The translations under genes were made by a program, and so were the position numbers. A stretch of DNA of 8,316 nt from contig CAJXIS010000084.1 of NCBI GenBank assembly GCA_913054115.1, positions 1-8,316 on the forward strand. The letters run 5' to 3'. This DNA comes from an uncultured Acidimicrobiaceae bacterium (GTDB taxonomy: Bacteria > Actinomycetota > Acidimicrobiia > Acidimicrobiales > MedAcidi-G1). The notes under the pieces are model-generated. The model was not told where the DNA came from. It ran no database searches and saw only the letters and a program-made list of their open reading frames with translations. This document shows positions 1-4,916 of this stretch, in pieces (the stretch's first letter is position 1; each line of letters begins with the position of its first letter).

Positions 1-632
1 GGGAACGGCGACCCGGCCAGGTGCCGGAGACCGACATCGCCGAATGCCCCGGGGTTGTCGAGGATGGCGGCGATGGGGAACATCCGCTCGTCGTCCATGA
101 GGATCTCGACGGCCTCCGGAGGTGCGTAGGGGTTGTCGGCGACCGCGAGGCGGACCCGCACGATCCGGTCGCGTGCGAGCCGAACCAGCACCTCGACAGG
201 GGCGGACCAGTTGCCGGCCACGGCCTCGCGGAAGTCGTGGTCCCGGACACGGCCGAGTTGCTCGAGGACATCGGGCGACGTGCGTCCGTTGCCGGCCACC
301 GCGAGGCGCACGGGCCGGGTCCGGTCTTCGGCGAGGACCTCGAGGGCGGTGCGGGGCGCTGATTCGTTGAACGCCACGGCGAGGCGAACCGTCCGGTGGC
401 GGTCGCCGGCCAGTGTGCGAAGTTGGACACTGCTGTCCGACCGTTCGGCGGCGATCACCCGGGCCAGGGGTTCGGGGTGTTCGGCCAGCGTCCGCAGGAT
501 GCTCGAACGTTCGCCGGTCTCGCCCCGGCCCCGAAGGGGCCCGGACAGCCGATCCCGGTAGCGCTGTGCATCCTCGGTGGTGAACGGCGGCCGCTCGGGC
601 ACAGGGGTGGTGGGGGTGGAATCGTCAGGCAT
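1..632 (-). CDS. LRV (leucine-rich repeat variant) repeat protein, C-terminus cut by window edge
   Basis: The reading frame is open from an ATG at 632 to the left edge, giving 210 visible residues and no stop, so the C-terminus lies outside the window. The first 45 residues are Pro/Thr/Arg-rich and look disordered. From about residue 72, units of the form VRLAVAxNxxxPxxxLExLAxDR recur, with Asn at 89, 115, 141, 167 and 193, exactly 26 residues apart. This matches the LRV/HEAT-like alpha-helical solenoid class (Pfam LRV family; alternating helices). A degenerate unit precedes them, with Glu63 at the Asn position. No cysteine occurs in the visible part, so the iron-sulfur N-terminal domain of Azotobacter LRV protein is absent. 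There is no signal peptide or membrane segment. A role as a protein-binding scaffold is inferred from the fold; no enzyme function is seen. The start is fixed by AGGAGG five bases upstream. The HD gene upstream is on the same strand, 172 bases away. Confidence 0.85.
   Translation of the reverse strand, partial: MPDDSTPTTPVPERPPFTTEDAQRYRDRLSGPLRGRGETGERSSILRTLAEHPEPLARVIAAERSDSSVQLRTLAGDRHRTVRLAVAFNESAPRTALEVLAEDRTRPVRLAVAGNGRTSPDVLEQLGRVRDHDFREAVAGNWSAPVEVLVRLARDRIVRVRLAVADNPYAPPEAVEILMDDERMFPIAAILDNPGAFGDVGLRHLAGSPF
30..419 (-). repeat. Five 26-residue LRV repeat units (78-bp period)
   Basis: The units cover about residues 72-201 of the LRV protein. The invariant Asn of each unit (in AFN, AGN, AGN, ADN, LDN) falls every 26 residues without any insertion or deletion, preceded by (V/F)RxAVA in the first four units. 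Most carry a Pro 4-5 residues after the Asn. The fifth unit is more divergent (FPIAAILDN). The classical LRV unit is about 24 residues, so the 26-residue spacing is a length variant. Confidence 0.85.
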
Positions 633-637
633 GGTGC

Positions 638-643
638 CCTCCT
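638..643 (-). promoter_or_regulatory. Shine-Dalgarno site of the LRV gene
   Basis: AGGAGG on the minus strand, five bases before the ATG at 632. It is the consensus anti-16S complement and decides the start of this gene. Confidence 0.8.
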
Positions 644-804
644 CATCGGTCCTGGCGGGGCCACCGTGACTGCTGTTGCCAGCAGGCCGGTTGGCGGATC
701 GTCAACGGGCCAGGCCCCTCGGATCCTCTGGATGAGTTGTGAATCAACGGGAAAGCCCGTCATGAACACCGTACGCCACCGCTGTGACAGGCGGGGGTCG
801 GCTA

Positions 805-1422
805 TCAGTTCCCGGCGTGCTCCCGGATGGCGGTGACGGTGCGGGCCAGCTCGTCGGCTGCAGGACCCGGACGAAGCTCGAGGAACACCTCGACCAGCGA
901 GCCGTACCACCAGAGCTGGTCGTCGCACCCGACGCTGAAGCGGTCCCAGGCCGACGCTCCCTGGGTGCGCAGGTCCTCGAGGATGCACCGGGAGTTGTGG
1001 CGTTTGTCGGCGAGTGCCACGCACAGCACGGCGTCGTCGACATCGGGTGCGCGCAGGTGCGCCAGGTAGGCCTCTTTGCGCTGGCGCCATGGAGGCTTCG
1101 GCTCGCCGAAGGCATCGCTGCAGCTCTCCACGATCCCGGCCACCTCGGCGCCGAAGTCGGTCGCCACGGTCTCGACGGTGGCCTCCGTGTCCTCGACGGT
1201 GTCGTGCAGCAGGGCCGCCACGGCGATGGCCTCGGTGCGGCCGTGGAGCGCCGGGTCGGTGGCGGCGTCCTCGACGGCGTAGCCGGCCACCACCAGCAGG
1301 TGGCTCAGATAGGGGATCGGGGTCGACTTGCGGAGCTGGCCACCGTGGGCGACCCGGGCGAACTCGAGCGCCTCCGACAGGCGCCGTCCCAATGTGGGTC
1401 CAAAAGTGGCTGAATCAGTCAC
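805..1422 (-). CDS. Stand-alone HD-domain (p)ppGpp hydrolase-like protein (SpoT/MESH1 type)
   Basis: 205 residues from the GTG at 1422. The order of motifs is that of the RelA/SpoT hydrolase domain and the small MESH1-like hydrolases: AHGGQLRK (25-32), PYLSH with His41 as first metal ligand, LLHDTVEDT (71-79) giving His73-Asp74 and the Glu77-Asp78 pair, a WRQRKEAYLAHL helix (112-123), and LADKRHN (137-143) with Asp139 as last metal ligand. All residues expected for a metal-bound HD phosphohydrolase are present. No synthetase, TGS or ACT domain follows, and the length is close to MESH1. The expected reaction is removal of the 3'-pyrophosphate from (p)ppGpp in the cytoplasm, although some relatives act on other nucleotides such as NADPH. 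GTG at 1422 is preferred over the upstream start at 1476 because GGAGG lies five bases before it and the extra 18 residues are outside the domain. It is divergent from the coiled-coil membrane gene. Confidence 0.8.
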   Translation of the reverse strand: MTDSATFGPTLGRRLSEALEFARVAHGGQLRKSTPIPYLSHLLVVAGYAVEDAATDPALHGRTEAIAVAALLHDTVEDTEATVETVATDFGAEVAGIVESCSDAFGEPKPPWRQRKEAYLAHLRAPDVDDAVLCVALADKRHNSRCILEDLRTQGASAWDRFSVGCDDQLWWYGSLVEVFLELRPGPAADELARTVTAIREHAGN

Positions 1423-1427
1423 GCATA

Positions 1428-1432
1428 CCTCC
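1428..1432 (-). promoter_or_regulatory. Shine-Dalgarno site fixing the GTG start of the HD gene
   Basis: GGAGG on the minus strand with a five-base spacer (TATGC) to GTG 1422. An ATG inside the spacer is followed two codons later by TGA in its own frame, so it cannot be the start. Confidence 0.7.
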
Positions 1433-1449
1433 ACCACGAGCGTAGGCGC

Positions 1450-1463
1450 GACCTGTGACCTGT
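1450..1463. repeat. Perfect tandem 7-mer GACCTGT x2 in the divergent promoter region
   Basis: GACCTGTGACCTGT lies midway in the 68-base gap between the divergent HD gene and coiled-coil gene. The second copy overlaps the candidate -35 of the plus-strand gene. Two head-to-tail half-sites could be a regulator operator, but no regulator gene is nearby and chance is possible. Confidence 0.4.
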
Positions 1464-1482
1464 TGCCCCGGCGCACTAGGTT
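1455..1482 (+). promoter_or_regulatory. Candidate promoter for a leaderless start at GTG 1491
   Basis: GTGACC (1455-1460, 4 of 6 matches to TTGACA), a 16-base spacer, then TAGGTT (1477-1482), with 8 bases to the GTG at 1491. No Shine-Dalgarno sequence precedes that GTG. The spacing suits transcription starting at or very near the start codon, as is common in actinobacteria. The assignment is from pattern only. Confidence 0.4.
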
Positions 1483-1490
1483 CCTGCCGC

Positions 1491-2189
1491 GTGGACGACG
1501 AACCGGTTGCCGGGGCCGTCGAGACCATCACGCCCGGCGAACTCGACGAGCTGCTGACCGACGGCACGCCGACCCGAATCGTGGTGCTGCGCCAGCCGGG
1601 CTCCGGGTTCGCCGTCGCCTCCGTCACGTTGGCGGTCTGCGGCATCGGCTTCGGCCTCGTCCCGATCCTGTTCCCCGTGGCGGCGGTCTTCGGCGTTCTG
1701 GCGATCGTGTACGGCACCCTCGGCCGCAGCAAGGGCCGCGACGGCCGGAGGCTCGCCACATCGGGCCTCGTGCTCGGGGTGCTGTCGCTGGTGGTCGCCG
1801 TGGTCGGCGGGGTGCTCGTCCTCCGGGCCGTCGACTGGGCACGTGCCGAGATCGACGACCTCGACGCCGAGATCGACAAGCTCAAGGAAGAGATCGAGGC
1901 CGAGGTCGAGGAGAAGGCCTCGGAGATCGAGGCCGACATCCGTGCCGAGATCGAGGCCATCGTCGACGACATCGTCGCCGACGTCGAGGCCAGCGTCGAG
2001 GGACAGGTCGGCGGCGTGGCCGACGAGGTCAAGGTCGAGGTCGAGGCCCAGGTCAACACCATCACCGCTGAGGTCGAGGCCCAGCTGGGGTCCGTCACGG
2101 ACGAGCTCAAGGCCGAGATCCAGCTCCGCTTCGACGAACTCCGGGTCGAGATCGACGACGTCAAGCGGCTCATAGAAGCCCTGCGCTGA
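1491..2189 (+). CDS. Membrane-anchored acidic coiled-coil protein with DUF4190-like segment
   Basis: 232 residues from GTG 1491; an in-frame GTG at 1455 would add 12 residues. The N-terminal 38 residues are soluble. Residues 40-77 form a Gly/Val-rich hydrophobic hairpin, and 89-111 form a further membrane helix, joined by the basic loop GRSKGRDGRR (78-87). The pattern SGFAVAS ... GR ... LATSGLVLGVL resembles DUF4190 membrane domains. From 116 to the end there is a long, strongly acidic helix rich in Glu, Ile, Val and Ala, without Pro after residue 62 and almost without Gly, expected to be a coiled coil or amphipathic rod. Function is unknown; a membrane-tethered spacer or oligomerising protein is inference. 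By the positive-inside rule the loop at 78-87 is probably cytoplasmic, which would put both ends outside if only two helices cross. No known family member with a defined role is recognised. Confidence 0.75.
   Translation: MDDEPVAGAVETITPGELDELLTDGTPTRIVVLRQPGSGFAVASVTLAVCGIGFGLVPILFPVAAVFGVLAIVYGTLGRSKGRDGRRLATSGLVLGVLSLVVAVVGGVLVLRAVDWARAEIDDLDAEIDKLKEEIEAEVEEKASEIEADIRAEIEAIVDDIVADVEASVEGQVGGVADEVKVEVEAQVNTITAEVEAQLGSVTDELKAEIQLRFDELRVEIDDVKRLIEALR
1848..2168 (+). repeat. Hendecad (11-residue) repeats in the coiled-coil domain
   Basis: Residues 120-226 divide into 11-residue units: EIDDLDAEIDK, LKEEIEAEVEE, KASEIEADIRA, EIEAIVDDIVA, DVEASVEGQVG, an 8-residue break (GVADEVKV), then EVEAQVNTITA, EVEAQLGSVTD, ELKAEIQLRFD, ELRVEIDDVKR. 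DNA repetition is also visible: GAGGTCGAGGCCCAG occurs at 2037-2051 and 2070-2084, exactly 33 bases apart. The pattern points to growth by duplication of an 11-codon unit. Confidence 0.65.
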
Positions 2190-2196
2190 CCTGCCC

Positions 2197-2215
2197 GGTT
2201 GGGTCCGGCCCGACC
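2197..2215 (+). terminator. GC-rich hairpin after the coiled-coil gene
   Basis: GGTTGGG (2197-2203), loop TCCGG, CCCGACC (2209-2215): seven pairs including one G-U, beginning eight bases after the TGA at 2187-2189. No T-run follows, so it would be a GC-type or Rho-assisted terminator at best. Confidence 0.35.
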
Positions 2216-2224
2216 TACCGGCGC

Positions 2225-2230
2225 GACAAT
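2225..2230 (+). promoter_or_regulatory. Candidate -10 element for a leaderless start at ATG 2238
   Basis: GACAAT (4 of 6 matches to TATAAT) followed by seven bases and then ATG 2238. No Shine-Dalgarno sequence is seen before this ATG. The only -35-like hexamer (TTGGGT, 2199-2204) is 20 bases away and weak. Confidence 0.35.
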
Positions 2231-2237
2231 GCACGGC

Positions 2238-2840
2238 ATGGACGACGCACCACGCCGCACGGGGTTCCACCACGTGGCCTACGCGTGTCGCGACGCCGAG
2301 GCCACGCGGCACTTCTACGAGGACCTGCTCGGCATGCCGCTGGTCCACACCGAGGTCAAGGGTGGCGACGGGGCCGACGGCGGCTTCTTCCGACACCTCT
2401 TCTTCGACACCGGCGACGGCACCTGCATCGCCTTCTTCGAGGTGCAGGGCATGGGCGAGCGGGACGACTACTCGACCGAGGTCTCGACCGGCAACGGCCT
2501 GCCCGTCTGGGTCAACCACGTCGCCTTCGCCGCCGACGAGGAACGTGCCCGTCAGGCCGAGGAGCGCCTGGCCGCCGACGACATCGTGCCGCTCATGGAG
2601 ATCGACCACGGCTGGTGCGTGTCGCTCTACTACCTCGATCCGAACGGGATCATGGTCGAGTTCTGCCGCGACACGGGCGGCTTCGGCGACGATCCGGAGG
2701 CGGCCGCCGACCGTCTCAGTGGCACCGAGGACACCGACGAGTCCACCTTCCTGCGCCCCCTCGACCTCGCCGGCCTGCGGGGGTTCAGCCCGCTGCCGGC
2801 CCCACGGTCCGCCCCAGAGCCGGCCCAACTGGACGCCTGA
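2238..2840 (+). CDS. VOC-superfamily (glyoxalase/dioxygenase fold) metalloprotein
   Basis: 200 residues from ATG 2238; an in-frame ATG at 2229 would add three. Two betaalphabetabetabeta modules are visible: HHVAYACRD ... FYEDLLG (11-32) opens the first and WVNHVAFAA (91-99) opens the second. The four expected metal ligands can be placed at His12, Glu68 (in FFEV), His94 and Glu141 (in MVEFCRD), after the typical YLDPNG (132-137). The family includes glyoxalase I, methylmalonyl-CoA epimerase, extradiol dioxygenases and fosfomycin-resistance proteins; the substrate cannot be told from the sequence. The C-terminal 50 residues are Pro/Ala/Asp-rich and probably disordered. The start is chosen at 2238 because the -10-like GACAAT suggests a leaderless message and the domain begins at residue 10. 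It is followed after one base by the CMD-like gene, so co-transcription and coupled translation are likely. Confidence 0.85.
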   Translation: MDDAPRRTGFHHVAYACRDAEATRHFYEDLLGMPLVHTEVKGGDGADGGFFRHLFFDTGDGTCIAFFEVQGMGERDDYSTEVSTGNGLPVWVNHVAFAADEERARQAEERLAADDIVPLMEIDHGWCVSLYYLDPNGIMVEFCRDTGGFGDDPEAAADRLSGTEDTDESTFLRPLDLAGLRGFSPLPAPRSAPEPAQLDA

Positions 2841-2841
2841 C

Positions 2842-3513
2842 ATGCCCCGCCTGCGCCAGGTCCGCCGCTCCGACCTCCACCCGGGGGCCGAGCCGATCTT
2901 CCAGTTCATCTTCGGCGACCGCGACCCGGTCGACGAGCCGGGCACCGACACGGGGTCCCCTGGCGACTGGTGGTCCGTGTTCGCCCTCGTCCCCGACATC
3001 TTCGACCACGCCTGTTCCGGCATCGGCCTCTACCGGTCCGACCGGCGCCACATCGACCCCATGCTGCGGGAGCTGGGCCAGACGAGGGCCGGCTGGAACA
3101 TCGGCAGCCGCTTCGTCTACTCGCAGCACTGCAAGTCGTGTCGCACCGTCGGCCTGTCCGAGGACAAGATCAGCGCCATCTCCCACTGGGAAGACGCCGA
3201 CTGCTTCGACGCCCCGCAGCGGGCCGTCCTCGCCTACACCGACGGCATCACCCGGGACAACGGCAACGTGTCCGACGAGGTGTTCGACGAACTCCGGACC
3301 CACCTGTCCGACGAGGAGATCCTCGAGTTCACCTACATCGTGTGCACCTATGCAATGCACGGCGTGATGAGCCGGGCCCTGAAGCTCGAGTTCGACGCCG
3401 ACGACGGCCCCGTCGAGGAGATCCCCGGCCCCCACGAGAGCCTCTCGGTCGAGCACACCCGGACCGCCCTGCGCCTCATCAGGGGCGGCAGGGACGACAC
3501 GGTCCGAATCTGA
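2842..3513 (+). CDS. Carboxymuconolactone decarboxylase / AhpD-like family protein
   Basis: 223 residues from the ATG one base after the stop of the VOC gene (TGA-C-ATG). No Shine-Dalgarno is seen, so reinitiation after the VOC gene is likely. The core is all-helical: WNIGSRFVYSQHCKSCRTVGLSEDKI (85-110) holds a C-x-x-C pair (Cys97, Cys100) immediately after Gln95-His96, followed by the family's AVLAYTDGIT helix (128-137) and LSDEEILEFTYIVCTYAMHGVMSRAL. This arrangement is that of the CMD/AhpD alkylhydroperoxidase fold. AhpD itself uses a CxxC plus a His four residues after the second Cys; here that position is Gly104 and the His lies before the pair, so AhpD-type relay is doubtful. Function could be decarboxylation, peroxide reduction or unknown. 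The N-terminal 60 residues, including WWSVFALVPDIFDH, fit the longer CMD-like proteins of actinobacteria. The pairing with a VOC gene suggests metabolism of a small aromatic or lactone compound, as inference. Confidence 0.8.
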   Translation: MPRLRQVRRSDLHPGAEPIFQFIFGDRDPVDEPGTDTGSPGDWWSVFALVPDIFDHACSGIGLYRSDRRHIDPMLRELGQTRAGWNIGSRFVYSQHCKSCRTVGLSEDKISAISHWEDADCFDAPQRAVLAYTDGITRDNGNVSDEVFDELRTHLSDEEILEFTYIVCTYAMHGVMSRALKLEFDADDGPVEEIPGPHESLSVEHTRTALRLIRGGRDDTVRI

Positions 3514-3514
3514 A

Positions 3515-3549
3515 GCCGGGGCCTGAGGCGCGGCTCCCGGCCGCGGCCG
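3515..3549. terminator. GC-rich hairpins between convergent genes
   Basis: Between the stops at 3513 (plus) and 3552 (minus) only 38 bases remain, and most can fold. GCCGGG (3515-3520) pairs with CCCGGC (3536-3541), with three more inner pairs (GCC 3521-3523 with GGC 3532-3534) past a one-base bulge. The perfect palindrome CGGCCGCGGCCG (3538-3549) follows. There is no T-run on either strand. A bidirectional terminator is the likely role by position. Confidence 0.4.
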
Positions 3550-3551
3550 AG

Positions 3552-4907
3552 TCAGCCGTTGACCGAGAACGAGCTGTTCGGGTTGATCTCGCGGTTGCGC
3601 CGGTAGAAGCCCATGTTCATCTCGAGGCCCGTGTACACGCCGGTGACGACGAGCGGGTCGGCGTCGTGGTCGTGGCCGTGCTCGACGGCGTCGATGAGCT
3701 CGGCCATGCAGTAGCCGGCCACCGGGGCGTTCTTGAACTGGTTGCCGCTCGAGCCGATGGCCACGTAGAAGCCGTCGAGGTCGGTGCGGTCGTAGATCGG
3801 GATCCAGTCGTCCGACACGTCGTAGAGGTCGACGATGCCCTTCTTCTCGTTGGGGATGCCGAGGGCCGGCATGCGGCGGGCCAGGCGCAGCACCTGGGCG
3901 TTCCACTGCTCGTCGGAGACGACGTTGTCGTAGTCGTCGGGGTCGTCGACCCAGACCTGTGCATCGCAGGAGGGGTCCTCGGAGCCGATCAGGATGTTGT
4001 TGCCGGTCTCGGGGCGCACATAGATCGCCAGGTCGGAATCCGAGGTGTGCATGCCGTCGGCCTCGAAGTCGACGCCGGCCGGCGCCGGGACGTGGTGCAC
4101 CTCGTGGCGCAGCGCCTTCGTCTTGATGTTCATCGAGTCGTAGACGCCAGCCATCCTGTTGATGACGAACGAGTGCGGGCCGGCCACGTTGACCACGACC
4201 GGGGCGTCGATCTCGGTGCCGTCGGACAGCGTGACGCCGGCGACCCGGCCGTCTGCCCTTCGGATGTCGGCCACCGCCACGTTGAAGCGGAACTCGCCGC
4301 CCTTGGCCTCGGCGGCGCGCTGCAGGTTGTGCGTGGCGAGCTGCGGGTCGCTCACGTAACCGGAGTCGGGTGTGTAGAGGGCGCCGATGAGCTCGCCCTC
4401 GGGCTCGGCCCAGAAGCGGTCGTCCTCGGGGCGGCAGGGGTCGCCGTGGGTGCCGTGCTCGAAGAACGGGACCCGCTCGGCCAGGGTTTCGTTGTCCCAG
4501 ATCTCGTAGGGGACGTCGACCTGGTCGAACAGCGGCAGGACCTTCTCGTGGTGGCCGCCCTCGAGCATGAACAGCACGGTGCCGCACTGCATGTACAGGG
4601 CGTGGCCGCGCTCGTCCTCGGCGTCGAGGTAGCCGGCCCAGTCCTTCCAGTACGAGAAGCCCTCGTAGGCCATGGCGACGCCGTCGTAGGTGGAGTAGTG
4701 GGCGCGCACGATGGCGCACGAGTTGCTGGTGGAGCCGTAGCCCGAGGCGGGCAGCTTGTCGAGGTTGAGGGTGGAGTAGCCCTTCTTCGACAGTTCGAAG
4801 GCGACGGCGGCGCCGATCACCCCGGCGCCGACGATGATGGCGTCGTACCGGTCTCGTTCGCTGGATTCGGGGGGCGCGGATTCAGGGTTCATGGCGTCGT
4901 TGCTCAT
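3552..4907 (-). CDS. FAD-dependent amine oxidoreductase, DAO family (sarcosine oxidase beta-like)
   Basis: 451 residues. The Rossmann FAD motif is IIVGAGVIGAAVAFELSKKG (24-43; Gly27, Gly29, Gly32), ending with Asp50 where the adenosine ribose is bound. GSTSNSCAIVRAHYS (58-72) follows as the flavin-contact loop, VVVNVAGPHS (237-246) is the second conserved DAO segment, and GFYVAIGSSGNQFKNAPVAGYCMAELI (379-405) is the C-terminal FAD loop of sarcosine oxidase-type enzymes. There is no GcvT-like folate domain, so formaldehyde would be released or passed on. The length fits SoxB/monomeric sarcosine oxidase relatives. The substrate is probably an N-methyl amino acid or secondary amine; the exact one is not shown. 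The ATG at 4907 is nine bases after the upstream gene's TGA, and a GAGG overlapping that stop serves as ribosome site, so it is the third gene of the methylamine operon. The first 20 residues are a disordered extension and an in-frame ATG six codons in is an alternative. Confidence 0.88.
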   Translation of the reverse strand: MSNDAMNPESAPPESSERDRYDAIIVGAGVIGAAVAFELSKKGYSTLNLDKLPASGYGSTSNSCAIVRAHYSTYDGVAMAYEGFSYWKDWAGYLDAEDERGHALYMQCGTVLFMLEGGHHEKVLPLFDQVDVPYEIWDNETLAERVPFFEHGTHGDPCRPEDDRFWAEPEGELIGALYTPDSGYVSDPQLATHNLQRAAEAKGGEFRFNVAVADIRRADGRVAGVTLSDGTEIDAPVVVNVAGPHSFVINRMAGVYDSMNIKTKALRHEVHHVPAPAGVDFEADGMHTSDSDLAIYVRPETGNNILIGSEDPSCDAQVWVDDPDDYDNVVSDEQWNAQVLRLARRMPALGIPNEKKGIVDLYDVSDDWIPIYDRTDLDGFYVAIGSSGNQFKNAPVAGYCMAELIDAVEHGHDHDADPLVVTGVYTGLEMNMGFYRRNREINPNSSFSVNG

Positions 4908-4916
4908 GGGGAAACC

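Noticed and set aside
747..760. ACGGG-AAAG-CCCGT short hairpin downstream of the HD gene
   Set aside because: Only five base pairs, 45 bases after the stop, with no T-run. It is too weak to call a terminator.
633..804. Promoter for the LRV gene in the 172-base gap, with TTGACG as a possible -35
   Set aside because: No -10-like hexamer stands at a fitting distance, so I cannot place a promoter. The gap holds nothing else I recognise.
1455..1490. Upstream GTG 1455 as start of the coiled-coil gene
   Set aside because: It would place the start inside the candidate -35 and tandem repeat. The added residues (including two adjacent cysteines) are not typical, and it has no ribosome site either. 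It remains possible.
1476..3023. Minus-strand open frame of 515 codons opposite the coiled-coil, VOC and CMD genes
   Set aside because: The leucine/aspartate-rich stretch is the antisense reading of the Glu/Val-rich coiled coil; no start signal or domain supports it.
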